From positions 310,001 through 374,000 of the forward strand of contig NZ_CP119787.1 in assembly GCF_029338255.1 (NCBI RefSeq): 64,000 nucleotides of DNA. Direction: 5' to 3'. How positions within the stretch are numbered: position 1 is the first letter of the stretch; each line of letters starts with the position of its first letter. Source of the DNA: Haloarcula halobia (lineage in GTDB: Archaea; Halobacteriota; Halobacteria; Halobacteriales; Haloarculaceae). The position numbers and the translations under genes are program-made. This document shows, in pieces, positions 25,996-35,600 of the stretch. Under the pieces are notes generated by a model that was not told the DNA's origin, made no database searches, and was given only the letters and a program-made list of their open reading frames with translations.

Positions 25996-26454
25996 ATGGT
26001 CGACGACATCGACAGACAGGTCGTCAACGCACTCCTCCGGGACGGCCGGGCCAGCGCCCGCGACGTCGCCGCCGAGACAGGCGTCGCGGCGACGACCGTC
26101 TCACGACGGATGGACGAACTGGTCGCGTCCGGTGTCATCGAAGGGTACACGCCCCAGGTCGACTACGGGTCGCTCGGGTACGAGGTCACCGCCGTGTTCC
26201 ACCTCTCGGTGGAGGGGACGGGACTCCAGCCGGTGACCGACCGGCTTCGAGACACGCCGAACATGATCGCCGTCTACGAGGTGACCGGGAGCCACGACGT
26301 CGTGGCCATCGGCAAGTTCCGGGACACCGCGTCGCTGAACGCCGCGATCAAGGACCTGCTCACCGACGACGAGATACGGTCGGCGTCGACGTCGGTCGTG
26401 CTCAACGCCGTCCGCGAGTACGAGCAGTTCCCGGTCGAGGAATCGGGCGGGTGA
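25996..26454 (+). CDS. Lrp/AsnC-family transcriptional regulator
   Basis: A 152-residue regulator with an N-terminal HTH (DIDRQVVNALLRDGRASARD, then GVAATTVSRRMDELVASGVI) and a C-terminal RAM domain with MIAVYEVTGSHDVVAIGKF. It sits nine bases behind glnK and is probably in the same message, so it is a good candidate for a nitrogen- or amino-acid-responsive regulator of this cluster. The target site is not known. The last ten residues are acidic. The frame and ATG at 25996 are unambiguous. Confidence 0.88.
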   Translation: MVDDIDRQVVNALLRDGRASARDVAAETGVAATTVSRRMDELVASGVIEGYTPQVDYGSLGYEVTAVFHLSVEGTGLQPVTDRLRDTPNMIAVYEVTGSHDVVAIGKFRDTASLNAAIKDLLTDDEIRSASTSVVLNAVREYEQFPVEESGG

Positions 26455-26606
26455 CGCCGGGTCGCTGCCATCGTCGGGCTACTCCGGCGTCCGAAGTCAC
26501 ACGACGAGTTCTACTCGGGTAGCACGGCCGGCGAGCGCTCGTCGGCTGTGCGGTTCTCGGATCACGGGTCCCCAACGCCCAACACCGAGCGCGCCACAGT
26601 GGGCCC

Positions 26607-27522
26607 ATGGCCCACACCCGCCTGATCGAGGACTATCTGCTCGGGTGGGTGCTGCTGGCCGTCGCTATCGGCGTGGTCGTCCCCGAGGTGGCGATAGTCT
26701 CCCAGGCGGCCACGCCGATTCTCGCCGTGATGGTCGGCAGCGTCTCGCTGACGCTGTCCGTCGAGCGGTTCCGGGCGATCGACCCCGGACCGCTCTCGAC
26801 GACGCTGCTCGGCCACCTCGCGATGCCGGTCCTGGCGTTCGGCGTCGCTCGCCTGCTCTCGCTGTCCCCCGCGTTGACCGTCGGGTTCGTCCTGCTGGGC
26901 GCGGTCACGCCGGAACTCGTGACGCCGACGATGACCGAACTGGCCGGGGGAAACACCGCCCTCTCGTCGGTCGTGCTCGTCGTCGCGGGCGTGGGCAGTA
27001 CGGTCGTCGTCCCCGTCGCGACGGGGCTGTTCGGCGGGGGCGTGACCGTCGCCACGTGGCCCATCGTCGAGCAGTTGCTCGTGGCCCATCGTCGAGCAGT
27101 TGCTCGTGGCCGTCGTCGGACCGATGGCCCTCGCGATCGTCGTGCGCAACCGATTTCCGGCCCGGGTCGAACCACACGAGGACGTCTATCCGGCGATCTC
27201 GGCGGTGATGGTGGTGCTCATCATCGGCGGCGTGACCGGCGCGAACGCGGCGCTCCTCCGGGACGCGGCCGGCGTGCTGGCAGCCGTCACCGTCGGGGCG
27301 CTGGGACTCAACCTGGCCGGCTACGCGCTGGGCTGGCTCTCGACTGCCGGGAGCGATCGGCCGACGCGTATCGCCGGCGCGCTGTCGGTCGGGATGCGCG
27401 ACTTCGCCGTCGCAGCGGCGCTGGTCGTCGCGGCCGGGTTCCCGCCGGCCGCCGCGGTCCCTGCCGTCGTCTTCGGCGTCGTCGAGATGACGACGAGTGC
27501 GGCGGTCGCGAGATGGATATAG
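26607..27522 (+). pseudogene. Membrane transporter gene (bile acid:Na+ symporter-like) with a frameshift
   Basis: Two frames together encode one polytopic protein. From the ATG at 26607 the first reads MAHTRLIEDYLLGWVLLAVA and continues through four to five helices to WPIVEQLLVA near 27085. The second resumes with VVGPMALAIVVRNRF and runs to the TAG at 27520-27522. The break coincides exactly with a 25-bp tandem duplication (27056-27105). Removing one copy gives a continuous frame of about 296 residues, normal for the BASS/arsenite-transporter-like fold (GVTGANAALLRDAAGVLAA; GMRDFAVAAALVVAAGF). As sequenced, the product would be truncated. It could be decayed, or switched on and off by slippage. 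Confidence 0.75.
27056..27105 (+). repeat. 25-bp perfect tandem duplication
   Basis: A 25-base unit starting GTGGCCCATCGTCGAG occupies 27056-27080 and is repeated without change at 27081-27105; six further bases (27106-27111) start a third copy. Since 25 is not a multiple of three, the second copy shifts the reading frame of the transporter gene. The perfect identity suggests a recent event. An assembly or library artefact cannot be excluded from one sequence. Confidence 0.9.
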
Positions 27523-27800
27523 AACGTTCGAATCGGCACCGTCGCCGTTCAGCCGTCGGCTCCCAGTCGCTCACTGCGACGTACGTGCCCGGTGCGCGCT
27601 CGTTCAGCCACTGGAGGGGCGTGGTCGGAACGCGTTCGAATAGTCTGTAACTAGTTGGTAGGATAGAATCGTGGTCGAAAACAGAATCTCTGAACGGGAT
27701 TCGACATCCACAGTCGGCTCTGCACGTTCGTTCCGATCCGGATGTCACGGCGCGAACTACGAGGGGTAACTTCTTTCTTCGGGCAGGCGAACCCCGAGAT

Positions 27801-29138
27801 ATGAACCACGAGCAGTCGCGTTCGCTGTACGACCGGGCGCTGTCGGTCATGCCGGGCGGTGTCAACTCCTCGGTGCGAGCGGTCCGCCCGTACCCCTTCT
27901 TCGTCCAGTCGGGCGACGGCGGCCACGTCGTCGACGCCGACGGGAACCGCTACATCGACTTCGTGATGGGCTATGGCCCGCTCTTGCTTGGCCACGACCT
28001 GCCCGAGCAGGTCCAGTCGGCCATCCAGCAGCGCGCGGCCGAGGGGCCGATGTACGGTGCACCGACGGAGGTCGAGGTCGAACTCGCGGAGTTCGTCACC
28101 CGGCACGTCCCGAGCGTCGAGATGGTCCGGTTCGTCAACAGCGGGACCGAAGCGACGGTGTCGGCCGTGCGCCTCGCTCGCGGGTACACCGGTCGCGATA
28201 AAATCGTCGTGATGCAGGGAGGCTACCACGGTGCACAGGAGTCGACGCTCGTCGAGGGCGAGGGCGCCCACACCGCCCCGTCCAGTCCGGGCATCCCCGA
28301 GAGCTTCGCCGAGCACACGCTGACGGTGCCGTTCAACGACCCCCGGGCCGCCCGCGAGGTGTTCGAGGAACACGGCGACGACATCGCCGCGGTCCTCACC
28401 GAACCCATCCTCGGGAACTACGGCATCGTCCACCCGGTCGAGGGGTACCACGAGACGCTGCGCGAGCTCTGTGACGACTACGGCGCGCTGCTGGTCTTCG
28501 ACGAGGTCATCACGGGCTTCCGCGTCGGCGGCCTCCAGTGTGCCCAGGGCAGGTTCGATATCGACCCCGACATCACGACGTTCGGGAAGATCGTCGGCGG
28601 GGGCTTCCCGGTGGGCGCCATCGGCGGCAAGAGCGAGATCATCGAGCAGTTCACGCCCGCCGGCGAGGTCTTCCAGTCGGGCACCTTCTCGGGCCACCCG
28701 GTGACGATGGCCGCCGGCCTCGAGACGCTGCGTTACGCCGCCGAGAACGACGTCTACGCCCACGTCAACGCGCTCGGCGACCGCATCCGCTCGGGCCTGC
28801 AGGACCTCGTCGAGGACCGCGCGCCCGAGTACACCGTCGTCGGCACGGACTCGATGTTCAAGCTCGTGTTCACCCGCGACGCCCCCGACTCCTTCGAGGG
28901 CCACTGCGAGGCCGGGTGTACCCAGCGGGAGTCCTGTCCCCGCTTCGACCACTGCCCGAAGACCGGCGCGGACATCAAGCGAGCCGAGACCGAGCGCTGG
29001 GAGCGGCTGTTCTGGCCGGGGATGAAAGACCGGGGCGTGTTCCTCACCGCCAACCAGTTCGAGTCCCAGTTCGTCTGTGACGCCCACACGGAGGAAGACA
29101 TCGACGAGGCCCTGGAGGCGTACAAGGAGGCGATATGA
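27801..29138 (+). CDS. hemL: Glutamate-1-semialdehyde 2,1-aminomutase
   Basis: Converts glutamate-1-semialdehyde to 5-aminolevulinate, the C5-pathway entry to haem and cobamide. It is a PLP enzyme of 445 residues. The N-terminal [12 protein letters not shown], the phosphate-binding region [27 protein letters not shown] and the PLP lysine in [15 protein letters not shown] are all present. A Cys-rich stretch ([17 protein letters not shown]) near residues 370-390 is unusual outside haloarchaea. The ATG at 27801 is clear. The stop overlaps the start of the beta-propeller gene by ATGA. Confidence 0.95.
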   Translation: MNHEQSRSLYDRALSVMPGGVNSSVRAVRPYPFFVQSGDGGHVVDADGNRYIDFVMGYGPLLLGHDLPEQVQSAIQQRAAEGPMYGAPTEVEVELAEFVTRHVPSVEMVRFVNSGTEATVSAVRLARGYTGRDKIVVMQGGYHGAQESTLVEGEGAHTAPSSPGIPESFAEHTLTVPFNDPRAAREVFEEHGDDIAAVLTEPILGNYGIVHPVEGYHETLRELCDDYGALLVFDEVITGFRVGGLQCAQGRFDIDPDITTFGKIVGGGFPVGAIGGKSEIIEQFTPAGEVFQSGTFSGHPVTMAAGLETLRYAAENDVYAHVNALGDRIRSGLQDLVEDRAPEYTVVGTDSMFKLVFTRDAPDSFEGHCEAGCTQRESCPRFDHCPKTGADIKRAETERWERLFWPGMKDRGVFLTANQFESQFVCDAHTEEDIDEALEAYKEAI

Positions 29139-29938
29139 ACGACGACGACATCGCCCTCTCCGAGAAGCGGCTGTACGGCGAGAAGCGCCCGGAGACCCAC
29201 GCCTACGTCGCCTCGGGCCTGGGCGTGACCCGCGTCGAGACGGCCGGCGGCCAGGTCGGCCGGTTCAGCCTGGCAGAGCGCTGTACGGCCCGCGACGTCG
29301 CCGGGTCGACCGGCGAGGTGGCCGTCGCCACCGACGAGGACGTGCTGGTCACGACAGACGACGGGTTCGCCCCCACCGGGTTCGGCCCGGCGACGGCCGT
29401 GGGATACGACAACGACGGCCTGCTCGCGGCCGGCGCGGCGGGCGCCGTCGCCCGCTACGTCGACGGCGAGTGGACGACGCTCGGGACCGTCGCCGACGTC
29501 CGCGCCATCGACGACGGCCTGCTCGGGGCCGACGGCGGCGTCTACGCCCTGCCCGCGCTCGACCGCCTCGGCCTCGCGGACGTGACCGACGTGGCCCCCG
29601 GCTACGCCGCGACGACCGCCGGCCTCTCCGAACGGGACGGCGACGCGTGGACCGAGGTCCGGGCGGGGGGCCACCGGGCGATCGCCAGCGACGGCGAGCG
29701 CGTCCACGCCGCGGCCGACGACGGGCTGTTCGAACTGGCCGACGGCGCGTGGGAACGGTGTGCGCTCCCGGTCGACGAGCGCGTGGTCGACGTGGTCCAC
29801 GGCGTGGACACCTACGCCGTCACCGAGGCTGGGACCTTCCTCGTCGAAGCCGACCCCGAGGCGACCGCCGACGGTCGCGGTGGCTGGCGACAGCGCTCGC
29901 TGGGCGTCCCGGACGTCGTCGGCGTCGCCGTGGCCTGA
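29135..29938 (+). CDS. HVO_0234-type beta-propeller-like protein
   Basis: A 267-residue soluble protein of repeating beta-strand units, each with a pattern such as [13 protein letters not shown] or [13 protein letters not shown], spaced about 40-45 residues apart. From memory it matches the haloarchaeal HVO_0234 beta-propeller family. Composition is very acidic, with no signal peptide. Its ATG overlaps the hemL stop, so it is translationally coupled to tetrapyrrole synthesis. A scaffold or regulatory role there is possible but only inferred from position. Confidence 0.75.
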   Translation: MNDDDIALSEKRLYGEKRPETHAYVASGLGVTRVETAGGQVGRFSLAERCTARDVAGSTGEVAVATDEDVLVTTDDGFAPTGFGPATAVGYDNDGLLAAGAAGAVARYVDGEWTTLGTVADVRAIDDGLLGADGGVYALPALDRLGLADVTDVAPGYAATTAGLSERDGDAWTEVRAGGHRAIASDGERVHAAADDGLFELADGAWERCALPVDERVVDVVHGVDTYAVTEAGTFLVEADPEATADGRGGWRQRSLGVPDVVGVAVA

Positions 29939-30068
29939 GGACGCGGCGCGGCCCCGGACACAGCCGCTGGCCTGCTCACGGTTGGACGGCTACGCATGTA
30001 CTCACTCAGACAGACGTCCGTGACCTAACCGCGCGCCACGGGCGGGTGTCCGGCGGTGAATTCGGCGC

Positions 30069-30371
30069 TCAGAACGGGAGCCGATCCTGAAGGTGCTCGG
30101 CGAGCGACCTGTCCTCGGTCCCGTGCCACTGCACCTCGTGTGTCTGTCCCTTCCCGGCACTCAGATACGGGACGGTCTCCGCCGGGTGGTCGTGGTACGC
30201 TTGCACCGCGTAGACGAGGTTCGTGCGGGCCGCCTTCTCGAACTCGCCGACGCCCCGGCAGTCCGTCTCGGGGTCGACGGCGACCCACGTCATCCCCTCC
30301 GCGCCGCCGGGGAGGGGGTCGCCGGGTCGGTGGATCAGCTCGGCCCGTTCGAAGATAGCGTCTGGGTCCAT
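30069..30371 (-). CDS. Conserved small haloarchaeal protein
   Basis: A 100-residue protein from the ATG at 30371 (MDPDAIFERAELIHRPGDPL). It includes WVAVDPETDCRGVGEFEKA and ends HLQDRLPF. The fold looks alpha/beta and soluble, and only one Cys is present. A much longer upstream frame on this strand is shadow of prs. The gene is divergent from prs across about 118 bp. I do not recognise a named family and see no motif that gives a function. Confidence 0.6.
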   Translation of the reverse strand: MDPDAIFERAELIHRPGDPLPGGAEGMTWVAVDPETDCRGVGEFEKAARTNLVYAVQAYHDHPAETVPYLSAGKGQTHEVQWHGTEDRSLAEHLQDRLPF

Positions 30372-30488
30372 GGGTACACTTCGCACGCGAGCGTAATGGC
30401 CGTTCCTCCTGGCCAGGCGCCGAAGGCTACAGCAGCGGAGAACGCTCGAATCGAAAAGTGGTTTAGCCCGGCCGGAGACCCATCGCAC

Positions 30489-31343
30489 ATGATTATCCCC
30501 GGCGCGGAGACACAGGCGTTCGCGGCGGCGCTGGCCGACGCGGCCGAGGAGCGACTGGGTCGCGTGGAGTACGAACGGTTCGCCGACGGCGAACACGTGG
30601 TCCGGGTGCCCGAGGCCGTCGCGGGCGAGCGGGCCGTCGTCGTCGCCTCCACAGTCAGCAGCGACGCCCACGTCCAGGTACTCCAGTTGCAGGACGCCGT
30701 GCGCGAGGTCGGCGCGAGCGAGGTGGTCACCGTCCTGCCGTACATGGGCTATGCCCGCCAGGACGAGGCCTTCCGGACGGGCGAACCGGTCTCCTCGCGC
30801 GCGATGGCGCGGGCCATCTCCTCGGGCACCGACCGCGTGGTCACGGTCAACCCCCACGAGCCCGCGGTCTGTGACTTCTTCGACGTGCCCGCGGCCCACG
30901 TCGACGCGGCGAGTGTGCTGGCCGACCCGCTGCCCGAGACGCTCGAGGACCCGCTGTTCCTCTCGCCGGACTCGGGAGCCATCGACCTCGCAGAGACGGT
31001 GCGGGACGCCTACGGCGAGGGCGAGACGGACTACTTCGAGAAAGAGCGGGACTACGACACCGGCGACATCGAGATCCGGCCGAGCGACGCGCCGGTCGAG
31101 GGCCGGGACGTCGTGCTGGTCGACGACATCATCGCCACGGGGTCGACGATGAGCGAGTCGGTCGCCGTGCTGAACGAGCGGGACGCCCAGCGCGTCTACG
31201 TCACCTGCGTCCATCCGATGCTGGCGAGCAACGCTCTGACGAAGCTCTCGGCGGCCGGCGTCGAGGCGGTCTACGGGACCGACACCCTGGAGCGGGCCGC
31301 GAGCGCGGTCAGCGCCGCGCCGGTCGTCGCCGAGGAACTGTAG
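30489..31343 (+). CDS. prs: Ribose-phosphate diphosphokinase (PRPP synthetase)
   Basis: Makes PRPP from ribose 5-phosphate and ATP for nucleotide, histidine and archaeal-type cofactor synthesis. It has 284 residues, the short archaeal form. Seen are FADGEHVVRVPE, YMGYARQDEAFRTGEPVSS (ATP site) and the PRPP loop VVLVDDIIATGST. A GGTTTAG box about 27 bp before the ATG at 30489 supports a leaderless start; the longer frame upstream is shadow. It is convergent with the MFS gene, with no spacer. Upp at 2.2 kb uses its product. Confidence 0.93.
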   Translation: MIIPGAETQAFAAALADAAEERLGRVEYERFADGEHVVRVPEAVAGERAVVVASTVSSDAHVQVLQLQDAVREVGASEVVTVLPYMGYARQDEAFRTGEPVSSRAMARAISSGTDRVVTVNPHEPAVCDFFDVPAAHVDAASVLADPLPETLEDPLFLSPDSGAIDLAETVRDAYGEGETDYFEKERDYDTGDIEIRPSDAPVEGRDVVLVDDIIATGSTMSESVAVLNERDAQRVYVTCVHPMLASNALTKLSAAGVEAVYGTDTLERAASAVSAAPVVAEEL

Positions 31344-32597
31344 TCACCACTGGGCCAGCCCGGTTCGTCCGTGCTGGTAGGTCAGGATGCCGAGGAAGAC
31401 GGCGACGCCGGTGAAGGCCGCCGCCGCACCGAGGTAGAAGACCCACTCCATGCCGACGTTCGTCGTGAGCCAGCCGCCGGCCAGCGGCGCGAGCACGGAG
31501 CCCGGCCGCCAGACGAGTGACCGGACGCCGAAACTGGAGGCGACGCCGTTGCCGGTGCCCTCGTCCGCGAACAGCGCCATACTCGCGGGTTCGCGGATGG
31601 AGTCGGCGACCCCGAGCAACGCGTTGAGCGCCACCAGCGGCAGGAAGGCTGCGGTGAGCGTCCCGAAGAAGGGGAAGGTCGCGGGCAGCGACAGCGCCCG
31701 GCCGATGGCGGGCGTGAAGGGGACGACGAGCGCCACGAGGCCGTAACAGAGGCCGCCGGCGAAGACGAACCGCGCCCGGCCGAAGCGATCGGAGAGCCTC
31801 CCCATGTAGGGCTGGGCGAGCATGTTGGTGAACTTCTCGGCAGCGAGGACGACGGCGACCGCCGTCGCCCCGTTGACGGCGGCGTTGAACCCCAGGCCGC
31901 CGCGAGCGGCGGCGACGCCGGCGAAGATGGGTACCCACGTCCGGACGAGCGTCACCGCGACGGCGTACTGGGCGCGAAAACTCGTGATGGTGAGGATTCG
32001 GCGGTTCATCGCCAGGTCGGCGAAGGCAAAGCCCTCGGTGGTTGTCTCGTCGGGGTCGACCCACCGCCAGACCGCGAGGAAGGCGACGCCGGTGATGACC
32101 ATGAGCAGCCCGAAGACGGCGTCGAAGCCGAACTGGTCGTACAGCAGGCCCGCCGAGAGCGACCCGCCGATGGCCGCCGCGAACCGCCAGGCGTTCGCCG
32201 TGCCGATGGTGGTCCCTCGCTCGGTCTCGCGGGCGAGTTGCCCCACCAGCGCCAGGCTGAGCAGGCTGGCGACGGTGAACGCGACCCCCTGGAGGCCGCG
32301 GACGAAGACGAACTCCCAGCTCGAGCCCACGAGCGGGAAGAGCCCGTAGACGACGGTGGCGAGGCCGAGGCCGCCGAGCAAAATTAGTCGCTTGTCGAAG
32401 CGGTCTCCCAGATACGAGACGGGGACGACGGCCCCCGTCTGAGCCAGCGTCAGCCCGGTGGCGAACATCCCCAGGACGAATCCCTGGGGGTCCAGCAGGT
32501 CGATGTACGTCGGCAGGAGCGTCAGCAGCGTCACGAAGCCAAAGGCGTTGGCGAACCGAGTGAGATACAGGGCGTAGAGTTCGCGGGAGGTGGTCAC
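31344..32597 (-). CDS. MFS transporter
   Basis: A 12-helix major facilitator of about 417 residues. The loop 2-3 signature is YLGDRFDKRLILLGG and the equivalent loop in the second half is PYMGRLSDRFGRARFVF. An acidic loop (DPDETTTEG) lies between the halves. The substrate is unknown; drug or sugar-phosphate efflux are common for this branch. A TTAGAC box about 29 bp upstream favours the GTG at 32597 (VTTSRELYAL) over the TTG at 32609. It is transcribed in the same direction as ileS, which ends upstream of it. Confidence 0.82.
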   Translation of the reverse strand: MTTSRELYALYLTRFANAFGFVTLLTLLPTYIDLLDPQGFVLGMFATGLTLAQTGAVVPVSYLGDRFDKRLILLGGLGLATVVYGLFPLVGSSWEFVFVRGLQGVAFTVASLLSLALVGQLARETERGTTIGTANAWRFAAAIGGSLSAGLLYDQFGFDAVFGLLMVITGVAFLAVWRWVDPDETTTEGFAFADLAMNRRILTITSFRAQYAVAVTLVRTWVPIFAGVAAARGGLGFNAAVNGATAVAVVLAAEKFTNMLAQPYMGRLSDRFGRARFVFAGGLCYGLVALVVPFTPAIGRALSLPATFPFFGTLTAAFLPLVALNALLGVADSIREPASMALFADEGTGNGVASSFGVRSLVWRPGSVLAPLAGGWLTTNVGMEWVFYLGAAAAFTGVAVFLGILTYQHGRTGLAQW

Positions 32598-32671
32598 TAC
32601 CGCCGCCAATGAGGGTGCCTGTCTAACACTTTTCGAATCGGTTCAGACGCCGACCGCTTGTCCGGCCTGTC

Positions 32672-35600
32672 CTATTCGGATGCTTCGGCGGTAGCCACAG
32701 GTGCAATCGCGATGTCCATCTCGGTGTCCTCGACCTTCCAGGTCTTGCGGTGGCCGTCCTCGACGGCGCGGAACTCGTCGGCCCGGACCTCCTCCCTGAT
32801 GAGGTCCTCGTGGGCGCGCACGAGGTCGTCGACACGTTCGTCCGAAACTTCGAGGTCGACGGCGATACGGGCCTCGATATCGAGTTCGAGGTCTTTCCGC
32901 ATCTCCTGGACGCGGCGGATGACCTCGCGGGCGTACCCCTCGCTCTCGATGTCCTCGGTCAGTGTCGTGTCGACGTAGACGACGCCGCCGCCGTCCAGCG
33001 CGGTGAACTCGGTGCCGGTGACGCCGTCGGGGGTCTCCCGGCGGAACGTCACCATCTCGTCGGTCAACTCGACGGCCTCGCCGAGCGTCTCTGCCACATC
33101 GCCTTCGAGGGCATCGATCGACGGCTCGTCGATGCGGGCCTCGTTGAACGCCTGCATGACGCGGCCGGCGTCGTCGCCGAAGGTCGGGCCGAGTTCGCTC
33201 ATGTCGGCCTCGGCGGAGTAGTGGAGCTCGCCCCACGTCTCGTCGGGGCCGACGACCTCGACCGCGCGGGCGTTGAGGCGGTCGCCGATGATGCCTTCCT
33301 GGGCACGAACCGCGTCTGCGACGGCCTCGCTGTCGACGTCGACGACGACGCGAGTGACGGGCCAGCGGAGTTTGCGTTCGGCCTGCTGGCGGGCGTTGGA
33401 CCCGGCCTCCTCGACCTCGCGGACGACCTCGATCTCCTCTTCCAGCTGCGGGTCACGTAGGTCTTCGTCGGCCTCGGGCCAGTCGCACATGTGGACCGTC
33501 GGGTGACCCGACTCCCCGGTGAGCGCGCCGTAGACCTCCTCGGCGACGAAGGGCGTGAACGGGGCAAAGAGGGCGGCGACCTCCTCGAGGACGCGGTAGA
33601 GCGTGGCGTAGGCCGCCAGTTTCGAGTCGCTGTCCTCTTCTTCCCACATCCGCTCGCGGACGACCTGGATGTAGAAGCGGGAGACGTCCTCGACGACGAA
33701 ATCCAGCAGTTCGCCGGCCGCCTTGTCGTTCTCGAAGTCGTCCATGTGCTCGGTCATGGCCGCCTCGACGCTCTGGAGCCGGGAGAGGACCCACTCGTCG
33801 GCGAGTTCGAGGTCCTCGCGGACGTCCTCGACGGTCGTCTCTCCGGCGGCTTCTTCTCGCGGGCTCTGCCCGCTCGAAGTGTCCGAGGCGCTCCGCGCCT
33901 CGCTATCGCCGCCTCCGACTCGTTGCCCTGAGAGGGCAACGCTTTCGGGGTCGAAGTCGTCGGCACGCATGTACGGCAGCGGGAACCGGGCGACGTTCCA
34001 GAGGATGTTGAGCCGCCGTTGCATCTCCTGGGTCTCCTCCCAGGAGAAGTTCATGTCCTCGCCCTGGGCCGTGACCGAGAGCAGGAACAGGCGCATCGGG
34101 TCCCGACCGTGCTTCTCGATGACATCGTGGGGGTCGACGAGGATGCCCTTGGACTTGGACATCCCGCGGCCGTCGGGCATGTTGGCGTACCCGTGCATCA
34201 GCACCTGTTTGTAGGGGATCTCGCCCATCGCGGCGGTGCTCATGCCGAGTTGCGACCAGAACCAGCCCCGCGTCTGGTCGTGGGCCTCCATGATGAGGTC
34301 GGCGGGCCACAGCTCCTCGAAGGCCTCGGTCTCCTGGGGGTAGTCCAGCGTGCCCCAGGTCGCCACGGAGGAGTCGAGCCAGACGTCGAAGACGTCGGGG
34401 ACGCGGGTGTAGGTCGTCCCGTCTTCCGTGATGGTCAACTCGTCGACCGTACCCTTGTGGAGGTCGACGCTCTCGGGGTCGATGTCCTGGTCGACGCGTT
34501 CGGCGAGTTCCTCGCGGTCGCCGACCACGACGACGTCGTCCATCGACCCGTTCCAGCCTCCGGCGGCGTCGCCGCCTCCGTTCGCGGACGAGTCCGCGCT
34601 ACCCTCGGGCGTCCAGATGGGGATGGGGATGCCCCAGTAGCGCTGGCGCGAGACGTTCCAGTCGGGGGCGTCCTCGACGAAGTCCCGGAAGCGGTTGTCC
34701 CGTGCCCACTGCGGGTACCACTCGCTGTCCTCGATGTTCGCCAGCAGCTCGTCCTTGATGTCGGTTATCGTGATGAACCACTGGTCGGTGACGATGCGGA
34801 CGATGCCCGTGTCACAGCGCCAGCAGTGGCCCTCGTTGACGGTGTAGCCCGACTCGCTGGCCAGCAGGTGGCCGTGGTCGTCGAGGTCGGCGATGACGTC
34901 GTCGTTGGCGTCCCGGACGAACGTACCTTCGTAGGCACCTCCCTCCGCGGTGTAGACGCCGTCGCTGCCGACCGGACAGAACACCTCGAGGCCGAGTTCC
35001 TGGCCGCGCTCGAAGTCCTCCTCGCCGTGGCCGGGTGCGGAGTGGACCAGGCCGGTCTGGTCCTCGGCGTCGACGTAGTCGGCGGTGTAGACCTGCAGCG
35101 CCCCCTCGCCGCTGGCGTGGGCCGGGACCTCCTCGGCCAGCGGGTGGTCGTAGGTCCAGCCGACCATCTCCTCGCCGGTGACCTCTTCGACGACCTCGTA
35201 GTCGTCGTAGCGGCCCGTCTTCAGGACCTCTTCCACGCGGGGTTCGGCGACGTAGATGACCTCGCTCTCCCCGTCCTTCTCGGCGCGGACGCCCTGGTAG
35301 GTCACGTCGCCGTCGACGGCGACGAAGGTGTTTGCCGGGATGGTCCACGGCGTCGTGGTCCAGATGACGAGGTTGCCCTCGCGGTCGGCTAAGGGGAACT
35401 TGACGTAGATAGACGGCTTGCCGACCTCGCTGCGTTCGACCTCGTTGTTGGCGATGGCGGTCTCACACCGGGGACACTGGTTGATCGAGCGCATCCCCTG
35501 CTCGACCAGGCCGCGCTCGTGGGCGCGCTGGAAGCCCCACCAGGCGGCCTCCATGTACTCCGGATTCACGGTTTTGTAGGGGTCGTCCCAGTCCATCCAG

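Noticed and set aside
27100-27522. A separate 140-codon gene starting inside the duplication
   Set aside because: It continues the same membrane protein as the preceding frame; removing one 25-bp unit joins them, so it is not an independent gene.
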